The notes below the pieces were generated by a model. It was not told the DNA's origin, searched no databases, and was given only the letters and a program-made list of their open reading frames with translations. Positions 54,283 to 63,203 of a stretch of DNA of 64,000 nt are shown here, one piece after another. The stretch is from a candidate division WOR-3 bacterium. GTDB lineage: Bacteria > Hydrothermota > Tepidihabitantia > Tepidihabitantales > Tepidihabitantaceae. Made by a program: the position numbers and the translations under genes. Position 1 is the first letter of the stretch. Each line of letters starts with the position of its first letter. The stretch is from NCBI GenBank assembly GCA_039801085.1, contig JBDRTY010000001.1, positions 151,555 through 215,554 on the forward strand, given 5' to 3'.

Positions 54283-54387
54283 TGCCTCCTTATCGGTTTC
54301 CAGGCTTCTAAAAACATGTAACCCGCGGGGACAAAGCTAACCTGTATCCCCGGTTGTGGCAGAGATTTTCATCTGACCGCCTGAGTA

Positions 54388-54415
54388 ATTATAATTCCGG
54401 GTAAACTGGTGTCAA
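54388..54415 (-). promoter_or_regulatory. Promoter of the giant secreted protein
   Basis: TTGACA (54415-54410), 16-bp spacer, TATAAT (54393-54388): both boxes match consensus fully. Confidence 0.8.
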
Positions 54416-54482
54416 TGATTTGTTGCTATTCCGGGCTGTTTTTTGCAGTTTAAGGTTTGTCAAAAAACCTGCACGGAATATG

Positions 54483-54510
54483 TTGACAGCGGTTTTTAAA
54501 TTTGTATATT
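54483..54510 (+). promoter_or_regulatory. Promoter of the S10-spc operon
   Basis: TTGACA (54483-54488), 16-bp spacer, TATATT (54505-54510), about 90-nt leader before rpsJ, room for autogenous control. Confidence 0.75.
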
Positions 54511-54607
54511 TGCTAATTAGGTCTGACAACGCACGGGACGATTAACAGTCCCCGGATATTAAGGTGTCAGAAAAGATGGCAGTGAAAACAGGAGATTTTT
54601 ATTTGAT

Positions 54608-54931
54608 ATGAGTTTGTTAAGAACATCGAAGAAGATCAGAATCAAGCTCAAGGCGTATGATCACCGGCTGCTTGATCAGTCGGCACGGGATATCGTTGAT
54701 GTCGCCAAGCGCACCGGCGCTCAGGTTGCCGGTCCGGTACCCCTGCCGACGAAGCGGACGCTGTTTACCGTGCTGCGTTCTCCGCATGTGGACAAGAAAT
54801 CACGGGAGCAGTTTGAGCTGCGGGTGCATAAGCGGCTGATTGAGATTTCCAATGCGACCCCGGAGATGGTGGATGCGCTGATGAAGCTGGAAGTGCCGGC
54901 CGGGGTGGAAGTGGAGATTAAATCGGCATGA
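54608..54931 (+). CDS. rpsJ: Ribosomal protein S10
   Basis: 107 residues. [17 protein letters not shown] and [19 protein letters not shown] are diagnostic. Part of the 30S head and of the NusE antitermination role. First gene of the operon: no rpsL, rpsG, fusA or tuf lies upstream, since the giant secreted gene diverges there. GGAG lies 13 nt before the ATG; the stop overlaps rplC by 4 nt. Confidence 0.98.
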   Translation: MSLLRTSKKIRIKLKAYDHRLLDQSARDIVDVAKRTGAQVAGPVPLPTKRTLFTVLRSPHVDKKSREQFELRVHKRLIEISNATPEMVDALMKLEVPAGVEVEIKSA

Positions 54932-55548
54932 TCGGACTGATCGGACAGAAGGGTGAGATGACCCAGTTCTATGATGAGCAGGGTCAGGTGGTGCCGGTGA
55001 CCGCAATTGAGGTGGGCAGGTGCGTGGTCGTCGGGTTGAGGACCAGGGAGAAGCATGGCTACTGTGCGGTGCAGGTGGGCTGGGGTGAGGCAAGTAAAAG
55101 GCAGCGCACCAAGCCCTATGAGGGTTATTTCAAGAAGGCAAATCTGCCGGTGATGCGTGCGGTCCACGAGTTCCGGGTGGAAAGTGTTGATGGTTTCCAG
55201 CCCGGGCAGGAGCTGAAGGTGGATCTGTTCAAACCGGGTGATTATGTCTCGGTAACCGGCTGGACCAAAGGTCGAGGGTTTGCCGGCGGGATGAAGCGCT
55301 GGGGCTGGAGCGGCGGTCCGGCTTCGCACGGGTCAATGTCCCATCGCCGGATCGGTTCGCTGGGTGCCGGCTCTTCACCCGGCCGGGTCCTGCCCGGCAG
55401 GACACTGCCCGGACATTATGGTTGCGAGCGGGTGACGGTGAAGAATCTGAAGGTAATCAGGGTTGAGCCCGACACCGGTGTGATTTATGTCAAAGGGGCG
55501 GTTCCGGGGTACCGGGGTTCACAACTGCTGATCCGGAAGGCGGAATAG
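54928..55548 (+). CDS. rplC: Ribosomal protein L3
   Basis: 206 residues: [17 protein letters not shown] start and the loop region [22 protein letters not shown] that reaches the peptidyl-transferase centre. Early assembly protein of the 50S subunit. Confidence 0.98.
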   Translation: MIGLIGQKGEMTQFYDEQGQVVPVTAIEVGRCVVVGLRTREKHGYCAVQVGWGEASKRQRTKPYEGYFKKANLPVMRAVHEFRVESVDGFQPGQELKVDLFKPGDYVSVTGWTKGRGFAGGMKRWGWSGGPASHGSMSHRRIGSLGAGSSPGRVLPGRTLPGHYGCERVTVKNLKVIRVEPDTGVIYVKGAVPGYRGSQLLIRKAE

Positions 55549-56184
55549 ATGGATGTGCTGAAGATTACCGGTGAGGTTAAGGGGCAGATTGAACTGCCGG
55601 AGCAATGGTTCAACCGGGAAGGTCCGAAGAGTCTGCTCTGGGAGGCGGTCCGGTGTTATCTGGCAAATCAGCGTCAGGGGACTGCCAAGACCAAGACCCG
55701 GGCTGAGGTTTCCGGAACCGGGAAGAAGCCCTGGCCTCAGAAGCATACGGGCCGGGCACGGCACGGTTCGCGGCGTTCGCCGATCTGGGTGAAAGGCGGA
55801 ATCGCCTGGGGTCCGAAGCCGAGAGATTACAGTTATGAACTGCCGAAAAAGGTGCGCCGTTATGCGCTGGCGCTGGCATTGACCGCCAAGGTTAAGGAGA
55901 ACGGTATTAAATTAATAGAAGATTTTGAGCTGAATACACCCAAAACCCGGGAACTGGCAGGGATATTTAACCGGCTGGGGTTGAATGATTCGGTACTGCT
56001 CCTGGTTCCTCAAGTCTCAGAAAATCTGCGCCGGGCAAGTGGCAATATCCCCTGGCTGGATGTGATGCCAGCAGCCCAGCTTAATACTTATGCGGTTCTT
56101 GCCCATAATCAGGTGGTGTTTACTGAAAGCGGGTTGCAGGAATTTATCACCCGAGTTGGTGGTACCGGGACAGAGGAGGCATAA
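55549..56184 (+). CDS. rplD: Ribosomal protein L4
   Basis: 211 residues, starting right after the rplC stop. The tunnel loop has QRQGTAKTKTRAEVSGTGKK and GRARHGSRRSPIW. In many bacteria L4 represses its own operon through the S10 leader; the ~90-nt leader here would allow this but no structure was confirmed. Confidence 0.98.
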   Translation: MDVLKITGEVKGQIELPEQWFNREGPKSLLWEAVRCYLANQRQGTAKTKTRAEVSGTGKKPWPQKHTGRARHGSRRSPIWVKGGIAWGPKPRDYSYELPKKVRRYALALALTAKVKENGIKLIEDFELNTPKTRELAGIFNRLGLNDSVLLLVPQVSENLRRASGNIPWLDVMPAAQLNTYAVLAHNQVVFTESGLQEFITRVGGTGTEEA

Positions 56185-56472
56185 GTGCTGGAGCCGACAA
56201 AAGTTGTGCTGGGTGTTGTGGTGACGGAAAAGTCGGAGCGAATGAAGGAAGAGGGTAACAGTTATACCCTTAGGGTGCACCCGAAGGCGAATAAATATCA
56301 GATTCGTGCTGCGGTTGAGGCGCTGTTCAATGTTCATGTGACTGAGGTCCGGGTGCTGAATTTTCTGGGAAAGAAGCGGCGGATGGGAATGTTTGAAGGT
56401 TATCGACCGGACTGGAAAAAGGCGGTGGTGAAGCTGAAGCCGGGCGAAAAGATTGAGGCACTGGAGCGGTAG
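56185..56472 (+). CDS. rplW: Ribosomal protein L23
   Basis: 95 residues, GTG start directly after the rplD stop. VTEKSERMKEEGNSYTLRV and the basic loop GKKRRMGMF are typical. It sits at the tunnel exit and docks trigger factor and SRP. Confidence 0.97.
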   Translation: MLEPTKVVLGVVVTEKSERMKEEGNSYTLRVHPKANKYQIRAAVEALFNVHVTEVRVLNFLGKKRRMGMFEGYRPDWKKAVVKLKPGEKIEALER

Positions 56473-56473
56473 T

Positions 56474-57298
56474 ATGGGAATTAAGGCATATCGACCGATA
56501 ACACCGGGCAGAAGGCATTACACCGTGTCCGATTTTTCCGATATCACCCGGGAGGAGCCATTCAAGCCTTTGTGTGTACCGCTCAAAAAGAAGGGCGGTA
56601 GAAATAATCTGGGAAGAATAACCGCCAAATACCGGGGTGGCGGGGAAAAGCGGTTTTACCGGATCATTGATTTCATGCGGGATAAGACTGGTATTCCGGC
56701 AAAGGTGGTTTCCGTGGAGTATGACCCGAACCGTTCCGCACGGATTGCCCTGGTATGTTATGCCGATGGTGAATACCGGTACATTCTCTGTCCGGAAGGG
56801 CTGAAGGTCGGTGATGAAATCGCCTCCGGCAGTAATCTGCCGATCCGGGCAGGCAATGCGATGCCGTTGTCCGATATTCCGGTCGGAGTGGAGATTCACA
56901 ATCTGCAGCTCTATCCCCAGAGCAAATCGTTCCTGGTTCGATCTGCCGGTACCGCTGCCCAGATTCTTGCCAAGGAGGAAGGCTGGGCGGTAGTGAAACT
57001 GCCATCAGGTGAGATCAGAAAGTTTGATCTGCGCTGCTGGGCAACCATTGGCCGGGTTTCCAATGCCGAGCATAAGGACATTTCCATCGGCAAGGCGGGC
57101 AGGTCACGGCATATGGGAATCAGACCCCGGACCCGGGCGGTGGCAATGAATCCGGTTGACCATCCGATGGGCGGTGGCGAAGGTAAGAGTTCGGGCGGAC
57201 GGCATCCCTGTTCAGAAAAGGGTATTATTGCCAAGGGTTACAAGACCCGCAACCCGAAGAAGAAGTCAAGTAAGCTGATCATCCGCAGGAGGAAGTAG
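56474..57298 (+). CDS. rplB: Ribosomal protein L2
   Basis: 274 residues from ATG 56474; the frame extends upstream but the family begins [14 protein letters not shown]. The conserved [20 protein letters not shown] segment and the C-terminal [17 protein letters not shown] (with the peptidyl-transferase His) are intact. Confidence 0.98.
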   Translation: MGIKAYRPITPGRRHYTVSDFSDITREEPFKPLCVPLKKKGGRNNLGRITAKYRGGGEKRFYRIIDFMRDKTGIPAKVVSVEYDPNRSARIALVCYADGEYRYILCPEGLKVGDEIASGSNLPIRAGNAMPLSDIPVGVEIHNLQLYPQSKSFLVRSAGTAAQILAKEEGWAVVKLPSGEIRKFDLRCWATIGRVSNAEHKDISIGKAGRSRHMGIRPRTRAVAMNPVDHPMGGGEGKSSGGRHPCSEKGIIAKGYKTRNPKKKSSKLIIRRRK

Positions 57299-57299
57299 G

Positions 57300-57596
57300 A
57301 TGGGCAGGTCAATCCGCAAGGGTCCGTATATTGATGAGAAGCTTTTCCGCCGGATTAAGGAGATGATGGAGAAGGGTGAGCGGCGGGTGATCAAGACCTA
57401 TGCCCGGCGGAGCGTAATTCCGCCGGAATTTGTCGGACAGACGATTGCAATTCACAACGGTAACCGGTTTGTCCCGGTTTACATTACTGAACGGATGGTG
57501 GGACACCGGCTGGGTGAGTTTGCACCTACCAGAACTTTCCGTGCCCATTCCGGACAACGCAAGGAAAAGTCAGCTGAGGAGAAACGGGAGCATTAA
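57300..57596 (+). CDS. rpsS: Ribosomal protein S19
   Basis: 98 residues: [15 protein letters not shown] and [24 protein letters not shown]. It binds 16S rRNA in the 30S head with S13. One base after rplB. Confidence 0.98.
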   Translation: MGRSIRKGPYIDEKLFRRIKEMMEKGERRVIKTYARRSVIPPEFVGQTIAIHNGNRFVPVYITERMVGHRLGEFAPTRTFRAHSGQRKEKSAEEKREH

Positions 57597-57599
57597 GGC

Positions 57600-57956
57600 A
57601 TGGATGCGGTTGCCAGAAGCCGGTTTCAACGGGGTTCGGCAAAGAAGTTGAACCGGATTGCCGAGTTGATCAGAAATAAGGATGTGCCGAGCGCTCTTGC
57701 GATCATGGCTTTCCTGCCCAAACCTTCGAAGCGGCCGATTCTCAAGACGCTGCGTTCGGCGGTTGCCAATGCAATTAACCAGGCGGGCAAGGCAAAACTC
57801 AAGGAGGAGGATCTGGTGGTTAAGGAGGTCCGGGTGGATACGGGACCGAATGTGCTGAAACGGTTGATGCCCGGACCACGGGGAACCGCTTCGATTTTTG
57901 TCCGACGGATGTGCCATGTTTATGTGAGAGTGGGAACGAGAGAGGAGCAGGCTTAA
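57600..57956 (+). CDS. rplV: Ribosomal protein L22
   Basis: 118 residues. Carries the beta-hairpin region ([21 protein letters not shown]) that lines the exit tunnel and ends near macrolide sites. Three bases after rpsS. Confidence 0.97.
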   Translation: MDAVARSRFQRGSAKKLNRIAELIRNKDVPSALAIMAFLPKPSKRPILKTLRSAVANAINQAGKAKLKEEDLVVKEVRVDTGPNVLKRLMPGPRGTASIFVRRMCHVYVRVGTREEQA

Positions 57957-57958
57957 CT

Positions 57959-58603
57959 ATGGGGCAGAAGACGCATCCCTTGGGATTCAGACTGGGTATT
58001 ACCAAGGACTGGAAGTCGGTCTGGTTTGAGCACAAGTATTACCGGGATTTCCTGCTTGAAGATCTGAAGATCCGGCGTTATATTGAGACAAAGCTTGCCG
58101 AAGCGATGATCGCCGACATCGCGATCAAGCGCGTGGGCAGTCGGATGACGATTACGATTCTCACCGCCCGTCCCGGAATGGTTTTCGGACCGAAGCGTCA
58201 GAATCTGGATGCGTTGCGGGATGAGATCCGGAAGCTGACCGGTGGTAACAAGGAGATTACACTGCTGGTTGAGGTGGTCAGAGTTCCCGAGCTGGAGGCA
58301 AAGCTGGTCGCGCAGAGTATCGCCCGTCAGCTGGAGCAGCGGGTGGCGCATCGCCGGGCAATGAAGCGGGCGGTGATGCAGGCGATGCGGCTGGGCGCGC
58401 TGGGAATCAAGGTCATGGTCGGTGGCCGGCTCGGCGGCGCCGAGATCGCGCGCAGTGAGTGGTATCGTGAGGGCAGAGTGCCGCTGCAGACATTGACCGC
58501 CGATATTGATTATGCAATTGATGTTGCCAAGACGATCGCCGGTACCTGCGGCGTCAAGGTCTGGATTTACAAGGGTGATATTACACCTCAGCGGAGGAGC
58601 TGA
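57959..58603 (+). CDS. rpsC: Ribosomal protein S3
   Basis: 214 residues from ATG 57959 ([18 protein letters not shown]); an upstream in-frame ATG inside rplV is rejected. KH domain with [14 protein letters not shown] (unusual GPKR in place of GKKG) and C-terminal [21 protein letters not shown]. Part of the mRNA entry channel. Confidence 0.97.
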   Translation: MGQKTHPLGFRLGITKDWKSVWFEHKYYRDFLLEDLKIRRYIETKLAEAMIADIAIKRVGSRMTITILTARPGMVFGPKRQNLDALRDEIRKLTGGNKEITLLVEVVRVPELEAKLVAQSIARQLEQRVAHRRAMKRAVMQAMRLGALGIKVMVGGRLGGAEIARSEWYREGRVPLQTLTADIDYAIDVAKTIAGTCGVKVWIYKGDITPQRRS

Positions 58604-58606
58604 TCT

Positions 58607-59035
58607 ATGCTGATGCCGAAAAGGGTCAAGTACCGCAAGGCGATGCGGGGCAGAATGAAGGGTAAGGCGACGAGTGCGAACCGGGTTGATTTTGGGGAGT
58701 TCGGACTGGTGGCGCTGGAGCCTTCCTGGATCACCGCCCGGCAGATTGAGGCGGCACGCTTGTGCATGACCAAGTTTCTCAAGCGGGCGGGCAAGATGTG
58801 GATTCGTATCTTTCCGGATAAACCGGTGACCAAGAAGCCGGCAGAGTCCCGAATGGGGAAGGGCAAGGGGACACCGGAAGAGTGGGTGAGTGTCGTCAAG
58901 CCAGGAAGAGTACTGTTTGAAATTGGCGGTCTGCCCCGTGAGGAGGCACTGACCGCACTGCGACTTGCCGCCAGCAAGATGCCCTGCCGGACCAAGCTGA
59001 TTGAACGCGAGGAGTTTACCTATGAAGGCTTCTGA
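58607..59035 (+). CDS. rplP: Ribosomal protein L16
   Basis: 142 residues: [19 protein letters not shown], then [20 protein letters not shown] and [20 protein letters not shown]. It helps position tRNA in the A site. Confidence 0.98.
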   Translation: MLMPKRVKYRKAMRGRMKGKATSANRVDFGEFGLVALEPSWITARQIEAARLCMTKFLKRAGKMWIRIFPDKPVTKKPAESRMGKGKGTPEEWVSVVKPGRVLFEIGGLPREEALTALRLAASKMPCRTKLIEREEFTYEGF

Positions 59036-59234
59036 GCTCCGGGAACTGGGCAGGGAAGGAATCAAGCGCCGGCTGGCTGAACTGGAGGATGAGCTGTTGA
59101 AGCTGAAGCTGCGCCGGGCAACTGAGGAACTGCCCAACCCGCTGCGGTTGCGGGTGCTGCGCCGCGAGATTGCCCGCTGTCACACCGTGCTCCGGGAGCT
59201 GGAATTAAAGGAAAGTGAGGGCAGGAATGCGTAG
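59022..59234 (+). CDS. rpmC: Ribosomal protein L29
   Basis: 70 residues from ATG 59022 ([13 protein letters not shown]), overlapping rplP by 14 nt; an earlier in-frame ATG at 59001 is less likely. Helical hairpin with [28 protein letters not shown] spacing. Confidence 0.95.
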   Translation: MKASELRELGREGIKRRLAELEDELLKLKLRRATEELPNPLRLRVLRREIARCHTVLRELELKESEGRNA

Positions 59235-59466
59235 TCTGCGGCGAACGGTAGTGGGTACTGTGGTTTCGGCAAAAATGCAGAAGACGGTGGTGGTGCAGAC
59301 CGAAAGGCTGGTCCAGCATCCGAAGTATAAGAAGTATGTCCGGCGCCGGACCAAACTTTATGCCCACGATGAACGGGCGGAATGCCGCGAGGGCGACCGG
59401 GTATTGTTGATGGAGACCAGACCGTTGTCCAAACTCAAACGCTGGCGGGTGGTGAAGAAATTATGA
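59227..59466 (+). CDS. rpsQ: Ribosomal protein S17
   Basis: 79 residues from ATG 59227 with GAGGGCAGG upstream; a GTG at 59215 is an alternative. OB fold: [19 protein letters not shown] and [17 protein letters not shown]. Overlaps rpmC and rplN. Confidence 0.97.
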   Translation: MRSLRRTVVGTVVSAKMQKTVVVQTERLVQHPKYKKYVRRRTKLYAHDERAECREGDRVLLMETRPLSKLKRWRVVKKL

Positions 59467-59831
59467 TTCAGGAGTATTCAAGACTTAAGGTTGCGGATAA
59501 TTCCGGTGCCCGGGTGGCAATGGTGATTAAAATCTATGGCGGCTCCAAGCGGAAGTTCGGCTGGCTTGGAGATACGGTGCTCGTTACAGTCAAGGATGCA
59601 CTGCCGAACGGTCCGATCAAGCCCGGCGATAAGTCTAAGGCGGTGGTCATCCGGACGCGCAAGGAATGGCGCCGGGCTGACGGTACTTATATCCGGTTTG
59701 ATGATAATGCCTGTGTGCTGATTGATGACAAGGGTGAACCCAAGGGGACGCGCGTGTTCGGACCGGTCGCGCGCGAACTGCGGGAGAGGCAGTTTACCAA
59801 GATCATTTCACTGGCAACCGAGGTGGTTTGA
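59463..59831 (+). CDS. rplN: Ribosomal protein L14
   Basis: 122 residues from ATG 59463, overlapping the rpsQ stop by 4 nt. [19 protein letters not shown] and [21 protein letters not shown] are diagnostic; it forms an intersubunit bridge. Confidence 0.98.
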   Translation: MIQEYSRLKVADNSGARVAMVIKIYGGSKRKFGWLGDTVLVTVKDALPNGPIKPGDKSKAVVIRTRKEWRRADGTYIRFDDNACVLIDDKGEPKGTRVFGPVARELRERQFTKIISLATEVV

Positions 59832-60154
59832 TGCAGCTGCGCAAGGGTGATGTGGTGGAAGTGATTTCCGGTGAGGAGAAGGGACGCCGGGGCAAGGTGC
59901 TGCGGATTGAGTGGCATGAAAAGTCAAAGAGTTACCGGGCGATCGTTGAAGGGGTGAACCTGGCAAAGAAACATCAGCGCACCCGGGGTCCGGATAAGCC
60001 GGGCGGGATTGTGGATCTGCCGAATCCGATCGATGTATCCAATCTCGTGCTCATCTGTCCGAAGTGCGGGAAAAAGGCAAAGGTGCGACGCGAGGAGCAT
60101 GAAGGCCGGCGGGTCCGGGTCTGCCGGGAGTGCGAAGAGATTATTGATGTATGA
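59831..60154 (+). CDS. rplX: Ribosomal protein L24
   Basis: 107 residues from ATG 59831, sharing a base with the rplN stop. KOW motif ([20 protein letters not shown]) and a C-terminal zinc-ribbon-like pair CPKCG...CREC, the Cys-containing form of L24. Confidence 0.97.
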   Translation: MQLRKGDVVEVISGEEKGRRGKVLRIEWHEKSKSYRAIVEGVNLAKKHQRTRGPDKPGGIVDLPNPIDVSNLVLICPKCGKKAKVRREEHEGRRVRVCRECEEIIDV

Positions 60155-60699
60155 GCGCAAGATTAAAGGAACATTATCTTAACAAGGTCGTGCCCGCCCT
60201 GATCAGCCGGTTTGGTTATAAAAACCGGCATCAGGTGCCGAAGCTGGAGAAGGTGGTAATCAATGTTACGACTAAAGAGGCGGTGAATGACTCCAAGGTG
60301 CTGGATGTAATTGCCGAGGACTTGGCGCTAATCACCGGACAGAAACCGGTGCGGACTTATGCCAAGCGGGCGATCTCCGCATTCCGTATCCGCGAGGGAA
60401 TGCCGCTGGGAGTGAAGGTTACGCTGCGCGGTGAGCGGATGTATGAGTTCATTGACCGGTTTTTCAATCTTGCTGCCCCCAAGATCCGGGACTTTCGCGG
60501 TTTTCCGACCGATTCATTTGACGGCCGGGGCGGGTACAGTATCGGTCTCAATGAGCAGGTGATTTTCCCGGAGATTGAGGTTGCCAAGGTAAAGAAGATT
60601 TTCGGTATGACGATAACCTTCCAGACAACGGCAAAACATGATGACGAGGCGCGGGCACTGCTTGAAGAGTTAGGCATGCCTTTTGCAAAAAGGAAGTGA
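60151..60699 (+). CDS. rplE: Ribosomal protein L5
   Basis: 182 residues. [31 protein letters not shown] and [19 protein letters not shown] are the family signatures. It binds 5S rRNA. Overlaps rplX by 4 nt. Confidence 0.98.
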   Translation: MSARLKEHYLNKVVPALISRFGYKNRHQVPKLEKVVINVTTKEAVNDSKVLDVIAEDLALITGQKPVRTYAKRAISAFRIREGMPLGVKVTLRGERMYEFIDRFFNLAAPKIRDFRGFPTDSFDGRGGYSIGLNEQVIFPEIEVAKVKKIFGMTITFQTTAKHDDEARALLEELGMPFAKRK

Positions 60700-60700
60700 T

Positions 60701-60886
60701 ATGGCAAGAAAATGTCTGATTGTAAAATCACAGCGTGAGCCGAAATTTCCGGTGCGCAAGCACAACCGGTGTCAGATCTGCTTCAGACCCAGGGCATATT
60801 ATCGGAAGTTCGGACTCTGCCGGCTGTGCTTCCGGGAACTGGCACTGCGCGGTGAGATACCGGGCGTGCGCAAGGCGACCTGGTAA
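60701..60886 (+). CDS. rpsN: Ribosomal protein S14, zinc-binding type
   Basis: 61 residues from ATG 60701. The four Cys (CQIC...CRLC) and the short length mark the zinc-containing type Z form. AGGAAG precedes the ATG. Confidence 0.97.
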   Translation: MARKCLIVKSQREPKFPVRKHNRCQICFRPRAYYRKFGLCRLCFRELALRGEIPGVRKATW

Positions 60887-60897
60887 GGAGGAATGAG

Positions 60898-61287
60898 TTG
60901 GATACGATTGCCGATTTTCTGACGATGCTCCGGAACGCACTTGCTGCCCGGCACAAGGAAGTTACCGTCAAGTTTACCCGGATGCGTTATGAGCTTGCCC
61001 GGGTTCTGCTGGAAGAAGGGTTCATCAGCAACTTCCGGGTAGATGGCGAAGGGATCAGGAGACAGCTGATCATCAGTCTCAAGTATCTTGATGATGGCAC
61101 ACCGGTGATCAGAGGGCTGGAGCGTGTTTCCAAACCGGGACGCCGGATTTATGTCGGCTGGGATGAAGTACCGCGGGTGATGGGAGGACTGGGAATTGCG
61201 ATTCTGACCACCCCCACTGGAATTGTTACTGACCGGGAGGCAAGGAACCGCCGGGTCGGTGGCGAATTAATATGCAAGGTGTGGTAA
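60898..61287 (+). CDS. rpsH: Ribosomal protein S8
   Basis: 129 residues. TTG start at 60898 preceded by AAGGAGGAATGAG; the ATG inside that stretch is out of frame. DTIADFLTMLRNALAARH opens the protein and GGLGIAILTTPTGIVTDREA-R closes it. S8 represses the spc operon in E. coli. Confidence 0.96.
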   Translation: MDTIADFLTMLRNALAARHKEVTVKFTRMRYELARVLLEEGFISNFRVDGEGIRRQLIISLKYLDDGTPVIRGLERVSKPGRRIYVGWDEVPRVMGGLGIAILTTPTGIVTDREARNRRVGGELICKVW

Positions 61288-61288
61288 G

Positions 61289-61858
61289 ATGGCTAAGAGT
61301 TACCGTCCATTGAGTATCCCTTCCGGGGTGGAGATTAGAATCAGCCCGGAGCTGGTGCAGGTAAAAGGCAAGCTGGGTACGCTGGAACTCAGGGTGCCGC
61401 GCGGGGTGCAAGTTAAACAGACCGACAGCAGCATCGTGGTCGAGGGTGAATCTGGAGTGGAACGGGCACTCGTGGGCACAACCCGGGCACTGCTGCGAAA
61501 TATGTTTGCCGGCGTTACCAGTGGTTATAAGAAGATTGTCGAACTGCGGGGAATGGGGTATCGAGTGCAGAAGACGAAGGCCGGGCTTCAGATTAATTGC
61601 GGATTTTCACATCCGGTTGATTTTCCCATACCGGCAGGAATCACAGTTGAGATTAATCAGGTCCCGAATCCTGATGACACAAAAGAGCAGATGTTCGAAA
61701 TCATTATCTCAGGAATTGACAAGCAGGTGGTGGGCGATGTTGCCGCCCGGATCCGAGCGATCAAACCGGCAGACCCGTATCATGGCAAAGGATTCAGGTA
61801 CCGGGGCGAGCGGGTGCGCAAGAAGGCGGGTAAGCGCGCGGTTGGCGCTCAGGCGTAA
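61289..61858 (+). CDS. rplF: Ribosomal protein L6
   Basis: 189 residues, two L6 repeats, ending KGFRYRGERVRKKAGKR. Last gene of the operon here: the usual next genes (rplR, rpsE, rpmD, rplO, secY) do not follow; a tRNA gene does. Confidence 0.97.
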   Translation: MAKSYRPLSIPSGVEIRISPELVQVKGKLGTLELRVPRGVQVKQTDSSIVVEGESGVERALVGTTRALLRNMFAGVTSGYKKIVELRGMGYRVQKTKAGLQINCGFSHPVDFPIPAGITVEINQVPNPDDTKEQMFEIIISGIDKQVVGDVAARIRAIKPADPYHGKGFRYRGERVRKKAGKRAVGAQA

Positions 61859-61881
61859 TTCTGATACAATCAGGTCGGTTC

Positions 61882-61909
61882 TTGACTTTTGCCCGTTAAC
61901 CAATAACAT
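61882..61909 (+). promoter_or_regulatory. Promoter of tRNA-Glu
   Basis: TTGACT (61882-61887), 16-bp spacer, TAACAT (61904-61909); the tRNA 5' end is 9 nt later. Confidence 0.55.
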
Positions 61910-61918
61910 AAACAACGC

Positions 61919-61993
61919 AGCCCCATCGTCTAGTCCGGCCCAGGACGCCTGGTTCTCAGCCAGGAGACTGGGGTTCAAATCCCCATGGGGCTA
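61919..61993 (+). tRNA. tRNA-Glu (anticodon CTC)
   Basis: 75 nt cloverleaf: acceptor AGCCCCA pairs with TGGGGCT (61986-61992), discriminator A; D arm GTCT/AGGA; anticodon loop TTCTCAG with CTC; T arm TGGGG-TTCAAAT-CCCCA. CCA is not encoded. Confidence 0.97.
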
Positions 61994-62004
61994 TATTATT
62001 TTAT

Positions 62005-62985
62005 ATGAAGTCAATTAAGGTTATCGGTACCGGTAGAGCCCTGCCGGAAAAGGTGCTCACAAATTTTGATCTGGAGAAGATGGTCGATACCAGTGACCAG
62101 TGGATTGTGGAGCGGACCGGTATTCGTGAGCGCCGTATTGCGGATGAAAACACCGCTACCTCCGATCTGGCAGCAGTGGCGCTGGAACGTGCCTGCGATA
62201 AGGCGGGCTTGAAACCTGCTGACTTGGATACCATAATTGTTGCTACGTCAACGCCCGATACGGTCTATCCGGCGACCGCCTGCTGGCTGCAGAAGCGGCT
62301 GGGAATCACCGGCAGTGCTGCATTTGATATCAGTGCCGGCTGTTCCGGATTTCTGTTTGCGCTTGAAGTGGCGGCAAATCTTCTGGTCACCGGTACCGCA
62401 AAAAAGGCAGGTGTAATTGGTGCGGAGGTGATGTCCAAGGTGGTTAACTGGCAGGACCGGGCGACTTGTGTGCTGTTTGGTGATGGTGCTGGTGCGGCGG
62501 TGGTCGTGCCCGGTGACGGCAGTTCCGGGATACTTGCCTCCAACTGGGGGTGTGATGGTAATCTGGCACCTTTGCTCTATCAGCCGGCAGGGGGGACGAG
62601 AATGCCGACGAGTGAAAAGACGCTCCAGGAAATGGCGCATACTGTCCATATGGAAGGCAATCAGGTGTTCAAGCATGCGGTCCGGGCGATGGGCAATTCA
62701 TCGGTCAAGGCACTGCAGGATGCCGGACTGGCGGCAGCCGATGTCAAGCTCTTTATTCCTCATCAGGCAAACATCCGGATTATGGAGGAGGCAAGGGTCC
62801 GCGCCGGTATTCCACCGGAGAAGATGTATGTGGTTCTGCACAAATATGGTAATATGTCTGCTGCGACCATTCCGGTGGCAATTGACGAAGCATTTGAGGA
62901 GGGAAGGCTTCAGGACGGGGATATCATCCTGCTGACCGCATTCGGGACCGGTTTCACCTGGGCAGCTGCAGTTCTGCGCTGGTAA
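62005..62985 (+). CDS. fabH: 3-oxoacyl-ACP synthase III (FabH)
   Basis: 326 residues. Active-site Cys in DISAGCSGFLFAL (about 112), His in LFIPHQANIRI and Asn in HKYGNMSAATIP. It starts fatty-acid synthesis by joining acetyl- or branched acyl-CoA to malonyl-ACP. The ATG lies only 11 nt after the tRNA 3' end with no ribosome binding site; TATTAT (61994-61999) could be a -10 box 5 nt before it, but no -35 is evident. Confidence 0.96.
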   Translation: MKSIKVIGTGRALPEKVLTNFDLEKMVDTSDQWIVERTGIRERRIADENTATSDLAAVALERACDKAGLKPADLDTIIVATSTPDTVYPATACWLQKRLGITGSAAFDISAGCSGFLFALEVAANLLVTGTAKKAGVIGAEVMSKVVNWQDRATCVLFGDGAGAAVVVPGDGSSGILASNWGCDGNLAPLLYQPAGGTRMPTSEKTLQEMAHTVHMEGNQVFKHAVRAMGNSSVKALQDAGLAAADVKLFIPHQANIRIMEEARVRAGIPPEKMYVVLHKYGNMSAATIPVAIDEAFEEGRLQDGDIILLTAFGTGFTWAAAVLRW

Positions 62986-63110
62986 GTGATGGAAGATAGG
63001 CATTACTGTAAGTTATTAATGATAAACAAGTTGTAATATCAGTGAAAAATTTCGCCAGTTGATAAAATTTTCCTGACTGTCCTGTTCAGGTTAAAAAGTT
63101 AAAAAATTGC

Positions 63111-63138
63111 TTGACAAAAAATTTTCTGATGATATAAT
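63111..63138 (+). promoter_or_regulatory. Promoter of the right-edge secreted protein
   Basis: TTGACA (63111-63116), 16-bp spacer, TATAAT (63133-63138), both full consensus; ~60-nt leader with AAGGAGG before ATG 63204. Confidence 0.8.
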
Positions 63139-63203
63139 ATGATCGTTGTGTGAGCTCATAAGGGGGGCTCAGAACAACATAGGGAAAAACAAGGAGGGTA
63201 GTT

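Larger units (their letters stand above)
54283..54607. promoter_or_regulatory. Divergent intergenic region between giant gene and ribosomal operon
   Basis: Holds two divergent promoters (listed separately) and two leaders of ~98 nt (minus) and ~90 nt (plus). The minus leader has a GGGGA...TCCCC stem near 54330; I recognise no riboswitch in either. Confidence 0.5.

Noticed and set aside
54283..54387. Riboswitch in the leader of the giant gene
   Set aside because: A short GC stem is present but no known aptamer core (including c-di-GMP type) could be matched.
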